Notes under the pieces: model-generated
The model's database searches: none
What the model was told of the DNA's origin: nothing
What the model saw: only the letters and a program-made list of their open reading frames with translations
Shown: one piece after another, positions 16,877-26,075 of the stretch
Layout of the letters: the number at the start of each line of letters is the position of its first letter
How positions within the stretch are numbered: the first letter of the stretch is position 1
DNA from: Geothrix edaphica
GTDB lineage: Bacteria > Acidobacteriota > Holophagae > Holophagales > Holophagaceae
NCBI RefSeq assembly: GCF_030268045.1
Contig: NZ_BSDC01000004.1
Location: 110,015-174,014, forward strand
Direction: 5' to 3'
DNA length: 64,000 nt
Translations under genes and position numbers: made by a program

Positions 16877-17410
16877 TTAAAACCGGATGGCCACCCCCGC
16901 CTGGAGGGCATCGGCATTGAAGCCCCGGTCGATCTTGCTGTAGACGTAGCGGAGCTCGGTCCCGACGGTGGCGTTCCACTGGTAGCCCACGCCGGCCGCC
17001 AGGCCCAGCTTGGTGGTGTCGGCGGTCACCTTGGAGAAGGCATCCTTGGTCTCGAAGGACCAGCGCACGACGGCGAGGCCGCCGGTGACATAGAGCCCTT
17101 CGGGCTTGCCCGCGATGAAGTAGAGGTAGTCGCCGCCCAGGCTCAGGTCCCAGGCGCTCTGCTTGAGGCTGCCGAAGGAGGCCTCGGGGAACACGCTGTA
17201 GTCGAGCCGGGGCCGCAGCATGTGGCCGTCGCCCAGGTCGAAGGTGCCGTGGACGCCCACGCCGGGGCCGGGCTTGCTGTCCACGAAGTCCTTCAGGTCG
17301 CCCAGGGGGATGTTCACCAGACCCTGCACGCCGTACCGGGGGGCTTCGGCCTGGAGGGACAGCGCGGCAGCGGCCAGGACAGCCAGGGTCAGCGGGGACG
17401 AGATCTTCAT
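16877..17410 (-). CDS. Small outer-membrane beta-barrel protein
   Basis: A 177-residue protein with a clear signal peptide (MKISSPLTLAVLAAAALSLQAEA). The mature part has eight-strand-like alternation, glycine-rich turns and a C-terminal phenylalanine (GVAIRF), the usual barrel-insertion signal. It resembles the OmpA/OmpW-type 'porin family' barrels. It is monocistronic. Ligand or role is unknown. Confidence 0.75.
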   Translation of the reverse strand: MKISSPLTLAVLAAAALSLQAEAPRYGVQGLVNIPLGDLKDFVDSKPGPGVGVHGTFDLGDGHMLRPRLDYSVFPEASFGSLKQSAWDLSLGGDYLYFIAGKPEGLYVTGGLAVVRWSFETKDAFSKVTADTTKLGLAAGVGYQWNATVGTELRYVYSKIDRGFNADALQAGVAIRF

Positions 17411-17570
17411 GGTTCCTCCGGAATGGCGCGCGGACCCAGGATGGGCCGGCCGGGCGCCCGGGGCCATGGTGCCATGAAAACGGGGATTCCACCCCTCATC
17501 GGAGGTGACAAAAACGGAACTAGAAATAAAGATCTAGTTCGAGTTGAATCCGATCGTGATCCGATTATTT

Positions 17571-17608
17571 CCAACGAAAAGGCGCCCCTGCGGGCGCCTT
17601 TTCGTTGG
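17571..17608 (-). terminator. Rho-independent terminator after rplS
   Basis: Seventeen-base perfect arms (CCAACGAAAAGGCGCCC and complement) around CTGC, with a U-rich side on either strand, 12 bases after the rplS stop. The 160 bases between it and the barrel gene start contain short palindromes (AACTAGA/TCTAGTT) but no gene. Confidence 0.85.
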
Positions 17609-17620
17609 AAGCGAGGGACT

Positions 17621-17980
17621 CTACTCGCCGTTCTCGGTGCGGCGTTCCTTGAGGCGGCCGGCCTTGCCGAGCTTCTCGCGCAGGAAGTAGAGCTTGGCGC
17701 GGCGGACCTTGCCGTGGCGCACGACTTCAAGCTTGTCGATGGTGGGGCTGTTGAGGGGGAAGATGCGCTCCACGCCCACGCCGCTCGCGACCTTGCGGAC
17801 GGTGAAGGAGGTGCGCATGCCACCGCCCTTGATGCCGATGACGATGCCCTGGAAGAGCTGGATGCGCTCCTTCTCGCCTTCCTTCACCTTGACGTGCACC
17901 TTGACGGTGTCGCCGGGCGTGATGCGGGGCAGGTCGGACCGAAGCAGGCTGGCTTCGAGCTGGTCGATGATGTGGCTCAT
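17621..17980 (-). CDS. rplS: 50S ribosomal protein L19
   Basis: A 119-residue L19, at the 30S-50S interface. Conserved sequence includes [27 protein letters not shown] and [13 protein letters not shown], with [14 protein letters not shown] near the C-terminus. It follows trmD's neighbourhood in the common trmD-rplS pairing, here transcribed ahead of trmD with a ~100-base gap. Confidence 0.98.
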   Translation of the reverse strand: MSHIIDQLEASLLRSDLPRITPGDTVKVHVKVKEGEKERIQLFQGIVIGIKGGGMRTSFTVRKVASGVGVERIFPLNSPTIDKLEVVRHGKVRRAKLYFLREKLGKAGRLKERRTENGE

Positions 17981-18087
17981 GTGGGCTCCTGGGCCAGCGG
18001 TCCCACACCGAGATCGGCGGACATGGCTCGAAAGTCCCCAGACGGGGAGTCCATCAGTCTATCGGAATGGACGGGAAAGGGAAGTGG

Positions 18088-18879
18088 TTATTGGAGCTTC
18101 CAGCCCTTCCAACCCCTGGGCTTGGGCCGGTCCCAGTCCTCGGGGTGCTCCACCTGCCAGGCGCACCACTGGGCGGGGCGGTCCAGGGCGGGCAGGCGGT
18201 CGTTCAGATAGATGGACCAGAGGTCGGGCCGGAGCTGCTTCGTCCGGGCCATGGCCTCGCGGAGGCGCCAGAGGCGGATGGCGCCATGGTCGCCGCCCTG
18301 GAGCACGGCTGGCACGTCGAGGCCCTCGAAGGTCGCGGGGCGCGTGTAGTGGGGGTGGTCCAGCAGGCCCGTGGCGAAGCTGTCCTCCTCGGCGGAGGCT
18401 TCGTTGCCGAGCACGCCCGGCAGCCAGCGGCAGACGGCGTCGATGAGGAACAGGGCCGGCAGCTCGCCGCCGCTGAGGACCGCCTCGCCCACGCTCAGCT
18501 CTTCGTCCACGTACCGCGTCACGGCGCGCTGGTCCAGGCCCTCGTAGCGGGTGCAGACCAGGATCAGCTGGTCGAGGCGGGCCAGCTCCAGCACCTTGGC
18601 GTGGGTAAGTGGAGGTGCCGCTGGGCTGAAGTGGATGACGCGGCCGGTGCCTTCCCGGGGCACGGCGGCCAGGGTGTCCCGAAGCACCTCGGGTCGCAGC
18701 ACCATGCCCGGCCCCCCGCCGAAGGGGGCGTCATCCACATGGCCGAAGGTGTTGCCCGAGAAGGGGCGGAAGCTGTGGGTATGCAGGCCATGGCCCAGCT
18801 CGCGGAAGGCCCGGCCCGTGATGCCGAGACGGGCGGCCTCGAAGTACTCGGGAAAGAGGGTGAGGGCGTCGATTCTCAT
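18088..18879 (-). CDS. trmD: tRNA (guanine-37-N1)-methyltransferase
   Basis: A 263-residue SPOUT methyltransferase that makes m1G37 in tRNAs and prevents +1 frameshifts. Knot-region motifs are visible: DDAPFGGGPGMVL, CTRYEGLDQR and SVGEAVLSGGELPAL. The ATG at 18879 overlaps the stop of the upstream ExoD-like gene (ATGA). Length is slightly above average, with a normal C-terminal domain. Confidence 0.96.
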   Translation of the reverse strand: MRIDALTLFPEYFEAARLGITGRAFRELGHGLHTHSFRPFSGNTFGHVDDAPFGGGPGMVLRPEVLRDTLAAVPREGTGRVIHFSPAAPPLTHAKVLELARLDQLILVCTRYEGLDQRAVTRYVDEELSVGEAVLSGGELPALFLIDAVCRWLPGVLGNEASAEEDSFATGLLDHPHYTRPATFEGLDVPAVLQGGDHGAIRLWRLREAMARTKQLRPDLWSIYLNDRLPALDRPAQWCAWQVEHPEDWDRPKPRGWKGWKLQ

Positions 18880-19523
18880 GACCTGGCCACGGCGTGGAAG
18901 GCCTTCACGAAGGTCCGGACGATGAGGTCGAAGCTGAGGGCGAAGTACAGGGTGTTGGCGACGGCTCCGGCCGCGCCGATCCAGGCCCAGGTGGGGCGCT
19001 CCTCCAGCAGGGCGGCGCCCAGGAGGCAGAGGATGGCCGCGGGCAGCTGGTTGCCGAAGGGCAGCGGCACGGGGACGGCCAGCAGGAAACCGGTCCAGGC
19101 GATGCAGGCGCCCACCCAGCGGTGGTTGATGGGACGGCGGGTGGCGCTGCGCCACCGGAAGCGCTCCATCTGAATCTCGAGCTTGGCGAGGGCGTTCTTG
19201 ATGCGGCCCTTGTGGATGGGCTGGGCCTGCACCCGGCGGGGAACCCAGGGATGGGGCGTGCCCCAGGCCAGCTGGGCCCCGAGGGCCATGAGGCCGATGC
19301 CCCCCACGGGAGCCAGCCCGAGGTTCAGACCTGGCACCAAGCTCGGCATGGACAGCAGCAGCGTCAGCAGCCCGTAGGTCTGCTCCCCGGCCGCATCCAG
19401 CAGCTCGCCGAGCGTGATCTCGCCTTCCGCGTCCAACAGGGCGTGGAGGGTCTCGAAGAAGGGTTTCGGCACGGGCTGCACCGGTCCAGGATGACTGAAA
19501 AAAGGCCTCATCGGATGGTGCAT
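18876..19523 (-). CDS. ExoD-family membrane protein
   Basis: A 215-residue protein with an N-terminal soluble segment (EITLGELLDAAGEQTYGLLTLLLSMPSLVP) followed by four or so hydrophobic helices, as in the exopolysaccharide synthesis ExoD family. ExoD is required for alkaline tolerance and exopolysaccharide production in rhizobia, but its biochemical role is unknown. Its stop overlaps the trmD start. A second in-frame ATG four codons in is an alternative start. Confidence 0.75.
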   Translation of the reverse strand: MHHPMRPFFSHPGPVQPVPKPFFETLHALLDAEGEITLGELLDAAGEQTYGLLTLLLSMPSLVPGLNLGLAPVGGIGLMALGAQLAWGTPHPWVPRRVQAQPIHKGRIKNALAKLEIQMERFRWRSATRRPINHRWVGACIAWTGFLLAVPVPLPFGNQLPAAILCLLGAALLEERPTWAWIGAAGAVANTLYFALSFDLIVRTFVKAFHAVARS

Positions 19524-19550
19524 GCGCCGTCCGATACCTTTCGTCGGTCT

Positions 19551-20663
19551 TCAGTCTTCAGTCCTCGGTAGTCTGTGCGGGCGTCTTGATGATCCCTGGC
19601 GCACCAGCTGGCCGCAGGCGCCGGCCACGTCCTGGCCCCGGCTGCGGCGGACGCTCACAGGCAGGTCGGCGTCGGACAGCAGGCGGCAGAGGGCGCCCAC
19701 GCGGGCTTCGTCCGGGGGCTCGAAGCCGCTGCCCTCGTGGGGGTTGAAGGGGATCAGGTTCACCTTGGCGGGGAAGCGCCGGGCGAAGGCCGCGAGGCGG
19801 CGGCCGTCCTCCAGGCTGTCGGTGACGCCCTTCAGCAGCACGTACTCCAGGGTGATGCGCTCGCCGGACTGCAGGGGGAAGGCCGCCAGGGCGGCTGCCA
19901 GGGCCTCCAGGTTCCAGACCCGGTTCACGGGCATGATGGCCGAGCGATGGGCGTTGGTGGTTGCATTCAGGCTGAGCGCCAGGCGCGGCCGCTTCGGGAA
20001 GGCGGCCAGCCGCTCGATGCCGCTCACCAGCCCCGAGGTGGACACGGTGATGCGCCGGGGCGGGATGGCAAGCCCCTTGGGATCCGTGAGGAGGGCGAAG
20101 GCGGCCATGAGGTGGTCGAGGTTGTGCAGGGGCTCGCCCATGCCCATGAACACCAGGTTCACGGGGCGGCCTTCCGGGTGGCCGTGGTGGTTCAGCATGG
20201 CCACCACCTGGCCCGCGATCTCCGCGGCCGTGAGGTTGCGCACGATGCCCATCTGGCCCGTGGCGCAAAAGGTGCAGCCCATGGCACAGCCCACCTGGCT
20301 GGACAGGCAGAGGGTCACGCGGTCCGCATAGGGCATGGACACGCCCTCCACCTGCTTCCCATCTGCCAGTTCGAAGACGTGCTTGGTCGAGCCATCGTCC
20401 GAGGTCTGGCTCTGGACGATGGCGGGCCAGGTCAGGTCCACTTCGGCCTCCAGGCGCGTCCGCAGGGCCTTGGACAGGCTGGAGAACTGCTCCCAGCGGG
20501 TCCAGCGCTGCCGGTAGAGGCCGTCGAAGAGCTGGCCGCCCCGCCAGGCGGGCTCACCGAGGGCCGCCATCAGGGCCTTCAGGCCCGCGGCATCCAGGCC
20601 CGCGGCGTTGGGACGCCCGGCGGTGCCAGCTTCCGGGGCCGGCCGATCCCAGGGCTGGGCCAT
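19551..20663 (-). CDS. rlmN: 23S rRNA (adenine-2503-C2)-methyltransferase RlmN
   Basis: A 370-residue radical-SAM enzyme that methylates A2503 of 23S rRNA and A37 of some tRNAs. The radical SAM cluster motif appears as CAMGCTFCATG, followed by FMGMGEPLHN and the conserved ITVSTSG. The C-terminal methyl-carrying cysteine lies in GQDVAGACGQL. The start is one base after the stop of the 87-residue gene, suggesting an operon. It carries a short extra basic tail after the final motif. Confidence 0.96.
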   Translation of the reverse strand: MAQPWDRPAPEAGTAGRPNAAGLDAAGLKALMAALGEPAWRGGQLFDGLYRQRWTRWEQFSSLSKALRTRLEAEVDLTWPAIVQSQTSDDGSTKHVFELADGKQVEGVSMPYADRVTLCLSSQVGCAMGCTFCATGQMGIVRNLTAAEIAGQVVAMLNHHGHPEGRPVNLVFMGMGEPLHNLDHLMAAFALLTDPKGLAIPPRRITVSTSGLVSGIERLAAFPKRPRLALSLNATTNAHRSAIMPVNRVWNLEALAAALAAFPLQSGERITLEYVLLKGVTDSLEDGRRLAAFARRFPAKVNLIPFNPHEGSGFEPPDEARVGALCRLLSDADLPVSVRRSRGQDVAGACGQLVRQGSSRRPHRLPRTED

Positions 20664-20664
20664 C

Positions 20665-20928
20665 TCAGTCCATCCGGATCTTGAAGGACTTCATGAGGCG
20701 CTTGTCGTCCTCGGAGAAGGGCTGCTCCGGTCCCTCTTGCGGAAGGGTCTCGTCGTGGCCCTCCCCGCGGAGCCGGATGGGCGCGGCCTCGAGGATGAGC
20801 ATGAGGCCGTAACCCTGGGCCTGGATCTGGAAGGTGAGGTCGCGGCAGTGATCGTCCTCGGCCAGGGCCTTGACCAGCGAATCGCCCAGCTCGCTCACCA
20901 GGTGATGCAGGTTCTCAGGCAGATCCAT
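20665..20928 (-). CDS. Small conserved-looking hypothetical protein (87 aa)
   Basis: MDLPENLHHLVSELGDSLVK opens an acidic, soluble 87-residue protein with a helical N-terminal half, a strand-rich middle (FQIQAQGYGLMLILEAAP) and a charged C-terminus. No family is recognised. It sits between the MscS-type channel gene and rlmN with one base to rlmN, so it is probably cotranscribed. Confidence 0.7.
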   Translation of the reverse strand: MDLPENLHHLVSELGDSLVKALAEDDHCRDLTFQIQAQGYGLMLILEAAPIRLRGEGHDETLPQEGPEQPFSEDDKRLMKSFKIRMD

Positions 20929-20962
20929 GGGGCCTCCGTCATCCAGGATACCAGCGAGGCCC

Positions 20963-22387
20963 CTAGCCCAGTCCGAACCAGCCCCGGACCTGCCGGGTCC
21001 ACTGGGCCCGGCGGGACTCCTTGGGCAGGTCGACCTCGGCCTCACCGTGGGCCCGCTGCTCCATCAGGTCCACCAGGCGCTCCAGGAGCTCGGGCTCGCG
21101 CCTGAGGGACGCCTCGAAGGCCTCCTTGGGCACCTCCGCGATCTCGGCCTCCGTGAGGGCCACCACGGTGGCGTTCCGCGGGGCGCCCGTCAGCAGGCTC
21201 GCCTCGCCGAACCACTGGCCCGGGCCCAGCTCCGCCACGGGCTTCCAGAAGAGGCCGGTATACGGCTCCAGGCGCTCCTCCGCGCGCACCACCTGGAGCG
21301 TGCCGCGATGCACGGCGAAGAGCGAGTCCCCGGGCTCGCCTTCGCGGATGACGCCTTCCCCGGGGGCGAGGGTCCGCAGGCGGAGGCGGCCCCGGAGATC
21401 CTCCACCCAGTGCTCCGGGAGGCCCAGCTGGCGGACCAGGTCCCGCATCAGCGCCAGGTCGGGAGCCGTCTCGGGCCGCGTCACCAGGGGGCTCGGGCCA
21501 TGGGGCCCCATGAGCCGGAAGCCCTCCCGGGGCAGCACGGTGGCGGCCAGGCGCGTGGCCTGGAAGGTGGCCTGGCGCCCATGCCGGAAGCCCAGGGCCC
21601 AGTAGCGGAGCTCCAGGACGGCGCCGCCCAGGTCGGAGCTGTGGACCACCACCTCGGGGCGGTGGTGGGCGAGGTGCGGCAGGCCCGCCAGGGCCCGGGT
21701 GAGGTGGTCGAGGGCCTGGTGGAGGTCCGGCCGCGGTTCCACGATGACCTTGGTGGTGCGCCGGTGCAGGCCCGAGGGGGCGTAGAGGTTCGTCACCACG
21801 GCCTGGGCGATGGCGCGGTTGGGCAGCACATCCATGTCGCCGTTCTCGGTGCGCAGCTGCACCGTGCGCCAGGTCATGGCCTCCACTTGCCCGACGAGCG
21901 TCTCGCGGCCGGGGCCGCCCCGCAGTGTGCCGGTGATCTCCACCCAGTCGCCCACCTGGAAGGCGGGATCCAGGTGCAGGGAGATGCCGGCGAACAGGTT
22001 GCCCAGCACCTCCTGGAGGCTGAGGCCCACCACGGCGGCGGCGATGGCGCCGGTGCCCAGGAGCTGGCCCAGGCTCACCTGCAGGCCCTCGCGGAGGATG
22101 CCGCCCGCGGCCACCAGGTAGAGCGCCACCACGATCAGGTCCCGCGCGAAGCCCGGCGTGGCGGTCTTCCGCTGGCTCAGCAGCGGATCCAGCAGCAGGA
22201 AGGAGACGAGGCGCACGGCCCCGTAGGCCAGCAGGGCCCAGAGGAGGACGTCCGCGGTGCGATGGAGGGCCGGGTGGCCGCCTATCCGGAGCAGCACGAA
22301 GGCCGCGGCCAGGAGCAGCAGGGCGAGCAGGATCCAGGCCGCGATCCGGCGCGGCGCGCTGACCTTCTCCCTCAAGTCGCGGAACAT
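20963..22387 (-). CDS. MscS-family channel with C-terminal cyclic-nucleotide-binding domain
   Basis: About 474 residues. Three to four N-terminal helices lead into an MscS pore and beta domain (AAAVVGLSLQEVLGNLFAGISLHLD, then DWVEITGTLRG, and MTWRTVQLRTENGDMDVLPN). Residues about 320-450 form a cNMP-binding domain (LAPGEGVIREGEPGDSLFAVHRGTLQV, GQWFGEASLLTGAPRNATVVA). This matches the bCNG branch of mechanosensitive channels, which are gated by ligand rather than mainly by tension. The start at 22387 follows a GGAGAG-like site. Confidence 0.9.
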   Translation of the reverse strand: MFRDLREKVSAPRRIAAWILLALLLLAAAFVLLRIGGHPALHRTADVLLWALLAYGAVRLVSFLLLDPLLSQRKTATPGFARDLIVVALYLVAAGGILREGLQVSLGQLLGTGAIAAAVVGLSLQEVLGNLFAGISLHLDPAFQVGDWVEITGTLRGGPGRETLVGQVEAMTWRTVQLRTENGDMDVLPNRAIAQAVVTNLYAPSGLHRRTTKVIVEPRPDLHQALDHLTRALAGLPHLAHHRPEVVVHSSDLGGAVLELRYWALGFRHGRQATFQATRLAATVLPREGFRLMGPHGPSPLVTRPETAPDLALMRDLVRQLGLPEHWVEDLRGRLRLRTLAPGEGVIREGEPGDSLFAVHRGTLQVVRAEERLEPYTGLFWKPVAELGPGQWFGEASLLTGAPRNATVVALTEAEIAEVPKEAFEASLRREPELLERLVDLMEQRAHGEAEVDLPKESRRAQWTRQVRGWFGLG

Positions 22388-22403
22388 GGGGGAGAGGATA
22401 CGC

Positions 22404-22961
22404 CTATTCGAGGGCGCGGAAGGCCGCCACGGCGCGCTCGGGCTCGCCCTCCCAGAAGGGCCGGATCGCCGCCACACCGGCCAGGCGGGCATGGCGGAGC
22501 CGGGCCGCGCTCGCCGGCTCCACGCCGCCCAGGGCCAGGATCCGCGGCCCCCCGGACGGGAGGCCGTCCAGGAAGCGGGCCAGCCGTTCCGGCCCCCAGG
22601 GCGCGCCCTTGCCGGGGCTGGGGAAGACCGGGGAGACGAGCAGCTGGTCCGCGCCGCGCCGCGACTCCCACTGGCCCTCAGCGTGCAGAGGACGGGAGAG
22701 GGGCACCAGGCCTGGGTCCACCTCGGGGTGGGCCTCCGGCGCGTGGAGGCCGCAGCCCGCGGCGAAGGCCACGTCCAGGCGGCCGGCCACCCAGAGCGCC
22801 AACTCCGGGGCCGTGTCCTGGCACCAGGCCGCGGCCGCCAGCAGGGCCCGCGCCTCCAGCTGCTTCTCGCGGATCAGGAAGCCATCCACGCCCGCGCGCA
22901 GCACGGCGGCCCAGCGCGCGCGGTCGAAGCCGAGCCCCGGGGTGATGGCGAGGAGGATCAT
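22404..22961 (-). CDS. Thiamine phosphate synthase-like protein (ThiE/TenI family)
   Basis: A 185-residue TIM-barrel-like protein resembling ThiE/TenI: FLIREKQLEARALL near the N-terminus, the H-x-P-type GLHAPEAHPEV, ADQLLVSPVFPSPGKG and a late LGGVEPASAARL. ThiE joins the thiazole and pyrimidine halves of thiamine. The protein is short for ThiE and some phosphate-binding residues look degenerate, so it may be TenI-like or a divergent ThiE. The start ATG overlaps the aldo/keto reductase stop (ATGA). Confidence 0.7.
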   Translation of the reverse strand: MILLAITPGLGFDRARWAAVLRAGVDGFLIREKQLEARALLAAAAWCQDTAPELALWVAGRLDVAFAAGCGLHAPEAHPEVDPGLVPLSRPLHAEGQWESRRGADQLLVSPVFPSPGKGAPWGPERLARFLDGLPSGGPRILALGGVEPASAARLRHARLAGVAAIRPFWEGEPERAVAAFRALE

Positions 22962-23947
22962 CCGAAGAGGCCCGCGAGCACGGCCGGATCGACCTTGGGA
23001 AGGTCCAGGACCGCGGCGTTCTCGACCACATGCTCGGGCCGGCCCATGCCGCAGAGGGCCACGGTGACGCCGGGGCAGGAGCGAGGGAACTGCAGCGCGG
23101 CCTGCGCCGGGGTCGTCCCCCCCAGCGCCGCCACGAGGTCCGCGGGCAGCTGGGTGAGGATGCGCGCCTGCATGATCGAGGCGGAGGTCTGCACGGAGAG
23201 CCCCGCGGCCTGGGCCGCCCGGAGCGGCGTCATCCGCTCGCCACGGAACACCTGGGTGGGCGCCAGGAAGGCTTCGGGCAGGGCGAGGTTCAGGGGCAGC
23301 TGGATCCAGCGGAAGTGGTGGTCCTGCCCTCCGGCGGCCTCGGCGGCGGCCAGCAGGCGCTCGAGGCTGAGGTGGTCGGGCCGTCCCGGCGGCACCCGGA
23401 ACCCGTTCCAGGTGGCCACGCCGTAGGCGCGGATCCTCCCGGTCCGCACGAACCCTTCGCAGGCCTCGAAGGCCTGCTGGATGACGGCGTGGAAAGCCTC
23501 AGGACCGAGGTGGGGGAGCTGCTGCTCCGGATTGTGGAGGTGGAAGAGGTCCACGGAGGCCACCCCCAGCGCGGCCAAGCTCACCTCCAGCTGGTGGGCC
23601 AGGTAGCGGGGGGTCATGGCGTGGCAGCCGTCCGCGACCTCGTCCGCGCGGAGGATGCCGGGAGCCTCGAGCACCCGCCGGAACCAGGCCGCGGAATCCT
23701 CGCCGGGGCTGCCATCGCCCATGGGCAGGTAGCCGGCCTTGGTGGAGACGAAGAACCCGTCCCGGGGCCGGCCGATGAAGGCGGCGCCCAGGGCCCGCTC
23801 CGACCGGCCGCCCCGGTAGTTGGCCGCGGTGTCGAACACCGTGCCGCCCGCTGCGAGGAAGGCCCCGGCGGCCTGGACATAGCCCTCATCCGCGGCGGAA
23901 GTGGACGGTCCCAGGTAGGTGCCGAGGCCGAGGCTGCTCAATTCCAT
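22958..23947 (-). CDS. Aldo/keto reductase
   Basis: A 329-residue NADPH-dependent reductase-fold protein. It opens with LGLGTYLG, has the catalytic-aspartate region FDTAANYRGGRSERALG, a lysine in VSTKAGYLP and DLFHLHNPEQ. It is similar to the YghZ/AKR11-like group but the substrate is unknown. GGAGG precedes the ATG at 23947. The 115 bases to bamD hold structured element F. Confidence 0.88.
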   Translation of the reverse strand: MELSSLGLGTYLGPSTSAADEGYVQAAGAFLAAGGTVFDTAANYRGGRSERALGAAFIGRPRDGFFVSTKAGYLPMGDGSPGEDSAAWFRRVLEAPGILRADEVADGCHAMTPRYLAHQLEVSLAALGVASVDLFHLHNPEQQLPHLGPEAFHAVIQQAFEACEGFVRTGRIRAYGVATWNGFRVPPGRPDHLSLERLLAAAEAAGGQDHHFRWIQLPLNLALPEAFLAPTQVFRGERMTPLRAAQAAGLSVQTSASIMQARILTQLPADLVAALGGTTPAQAALQFPRSCPGVTVALCGMGRPEHVVENAAVLDLPKVDPAVLAGLFG

Positions 23948-24062
23948 GGCGCCTCCCGCAGGAGAGCGAGGTGGGCTGCGTGGGCGGGTTCGACCCGCCC
24001 ATGCGGCGGGGGCCCGGGGGGACATCGCGAGCATCGCGAGCAGGCGGTCCCCCCGGACAGCA
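23948..24062 (-). repeat. Structured post-stop element F after bamD
   Basis: Read from bamD, TGA is followed by TGCTGTCCGGGGGG. The arm CCGGGGGGAC pairs with GTCCCCCCGG about 35 bases on; its loop carries the 9-base direct repeat ATCGCGAGC twice (near 24024-24041). CCCCCGCCGCA then leads to a second hairpin, TGGGCGGGT/ACCCGCCCA (around 23978-23998). The plan is shared with element E after ppk1. No gene is seen. Confidence 0.6.
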
Positions 24063-24992
24063 TCAACTATCCAGGTCTTCCTTCACGCCGCCGGTGCCCA
24101 TGGTCACCAGGCGGTCCGCCGCGCGGCGGGCCCATTCGGAGCCGGGATAGCTCTCCACCAGCTTCTGGTAGTAGCTCCTGGCCTCGTCCCGGAAGCCCTT
24201 GATGCGCTCGGTCGTGAAGGCTGTGAAATCCTTCGAGTACTGCTCCTTCTGCTCGGCAGTGAGGGTTCTGAGGTCTTCCTTCTGAAATTTGGCAGCGTAG
24301 TCTTTCGCGTATTGGGTCGCTTCCTCTGGGGTGACCAGCCGCTGGCGCAGGGCCTCGCCCAGGTAGAAGTAGGCCCGCTCGCGGTCCACGTAGTCGGGGT
24401 AGGTCTCCAGCAGGGCCTTCAGGCGCCGCTCGGCGCCGGGATAGTAATAGACGTTCACGTAGAAGACGCCCACCACCAGCTCGTGTTCGGCGATGCGCCG
24501 CCAGCACTGGAGGACCTTGGCCTTGGCCTCCCCGGCGTAGGGGCTGCCCGGCGATTCCGCCAGCAGCTGCTGGAAGCCCTCCAGGGCCTTGCGGGTCTCC
24601 GTCTGGTCGCGTTCCGCGCTCTCGATGGAGGAGAAGTGGCAGAGGGCCCGGTGGTACAGGGCGTAGTCCCGGAGTTCGTGGCGGGGGAAGTAGTTCAGGA
24701 AGCTCGTGTACTCCACTTCGGCTTCGGGGAAGCTGGGGCTGCCCTGGAAGAAGAAGCTGTCGCCCAGCATGAGCTTGGCCTTGGGGAACTCGGGCGAGCC
24801 CGGGAGGTACTGCTCCAGGTGGCGGAGGGTGATCCGGGCCTCGTTGAACTTGCCCTGCTTCATCTGCTTGTCCGCCGTGGCCATCAGCACGGCGGAGGTC
24901 GTGGTCTGGTCGGCCGTCTTCGGCTTGCGGCAGCCCAGGCCCAGCCCTGCGATCAGGAGGGTGAGGGACAGGGCGGTGAGGATGCGCTTCAT
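24063..24992 (-). CDS. bamD: Outer-membrane assembly lipoprotein BamD
   Basis: A 309-residue lipoprotein: signal peptide with lipobox ending LGLGC (Cys21), then five TPR-like helical pairs typical of BamD (KQGKFNEARITLRHL, YPGAERRLKALLETYP, KLVESYPGSEWARRAADRL). BamD is the essential partner of BamA in inserting outer-membrane barrels. It is longer than E. coli BamD because of an extra helical insert with a KDYAAKFQKEDL stretch. Its start overlaps the stop of the upstream hydrolase. Confidence 0.88.
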   Translation of the reverse strand: MKRILTALSLTLLIAGLGLGCRKPKTADQTTTSAVLMATADKQMKQGKFNEARITLRHLEQYLPGSPEFPKAKLMLGDSFFFQGSPSFPEAEVEYTSFLNYFPRHELRDYALYHRALCHFSSIESAERDQTETRKALEGFQQLLAESPGSPYAGEAKAKVLQCWRRIAEHELVVGVFYVNVYYYPGAERRLKALLETYPDYVDRERAYFYLGEALRQRLVTPEEATQYAKDYAAKFQKEDLRTLTAEQKEQYSKDFTAFTTERIKGFRDEARSYYQKLVESYPGSEWARRAADRLVTMGTGGVKEDLDS

Positions 24993-25990
24993 GCGGACTC
25001 CGGAGACAGCAATTCAGACATGGCGGGACGGAGCGAAGGGTTCCAGGGTCGGAGGGAAGGATTCCAAGCCTGGCACAGGTGCTCGAGCCAGGGTTCGACC
25101 AGGGCCTGGGCCTGGGCTCGGCGCCGGTCGTGGAAGACCTCATGGTAGAAACCGGCCAGGCGGTGGCGTTCCAGCAGGCCGGGCTTCACGGCGGACCACA
25201 GGGCCTCGGAGGCGTCGGGATCCACCACGGTGTCCTCGCCGGATTCCAGCAGGAGCATGGGACGGTCCAGCTCCTGGCCCAGGGGCAGGAGCTCCGTCCG
25301 GCCCTCCTCCAGGGCGGCGCCGAAGGCGGCCGTGGCCCAGCGGTGGCAGAGGGGATCCGCCTCGTAGCGCTGCACGAGGACGGGGTCCGAGCAGACGCGG
25401 CTCTTGTCGCCGTGGAGCTGGATGGGCCGGTGGGGCATGAGCCAGCGCAGGAGGCGGGAGAGCAGGACCAGGGCCCGGGAATTGGACCGCACCGCCAGGC
25501 TGGGGCTCGACAGGATCAGTCCGTCCAGGGTGTCCGCATGCCAGAGCAGGGTCAGCAGCGAGACCAGCCCGCCGAAGCTGTGGCCCAGCACCACCTGGGG
25601 GCAGACCGGCAGGGGCGGCATGGGCACGCCGTCCACCACCCGGGCCGTGGCGCCGGTGCGCTCGGCGTCGTGGCGCCGCTCCTGGCGGAGGAAGAGGGCG
25701 AAGTCGTCCACGAAGGCGCGGATGCCGTCCGCATCGCCCCGGATGCCGCCGGACCGCCCGAAGCCGCTGTGGTCCATGCTGGACACGGACCAGCCCAGGC
25801 CGTGCAGCCAGTGGGCCGTGTGGCGGTAGCGCTCGCCGTGCTCGCCGTAGCCGTGGGAGATCACCACCCGGCCCCGGGGATGGGGGTGCTCCCAGCGCGC
25901 CCAGGCCAGGGTCACGCCCCCATGGCCCGACAGGACCCCACGGGCGGTGGGCTCCAGATCGGCGGGCAGGACCGGGATCAACTCGGGCAT
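24989..25990 (-). CDS. Alpha/beta hydrolase, monoacylglycerol lipase type
   Basis: A 333-residue hydrolase. The nucleophile elbow is LGHSFGG, the oxyanion region is SHGYGEHGERY, and a catalytic Asp (GEDTVVDPDAS) and His (FYHEVFHD) follow. These match the serine aminopeptidase S33/monoacylglycerol lipase group. The extreme C-terminus contains a tandem repeat WNPSLRP-WNPSLRP coded by two 21-base near-copies at about 25026-25067, a recent in-frame duplication. It is first in an operon with bamD. Confidence 0.88.
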   Translation of the reverse strand: MPELIPVLPADLEPTARGVLSGHGGVTLAWARWEHPHPRGRVVISHGYGEHGERYRHTAHWLHGLGWSVSSMDHSGFGRSGGIRGDADGIRAFVDDFALFLRQERRHDAERTGATARVVDGVPMPPLPVCPQVVLGHSFGGLVSLLTLLWHADTLDGLILSSPSLAVRSNSRALVLLSRLLRWLMPHRPIQLHGDKSRVCSDPVLVQRYEADPLCHRWATAAFGAALEEGRTELLPLGQELDRPMLLLESGEDTVVDPDASEALWSAVKPGLLERHRLAGFYHEVFHDRRRAQAQALVEPWLEHLCQAWNPSLRPWNPSLRPAMSELLSPESA

Positions 25991-26075
25991 CCCACCAGAA
26001 TAGCGTGGGGACCGAATCTGCCGGATTGCTTTAAACTCGAAGGTTCCCCGGGGGCCGGGGAGGGAGATGTGAACC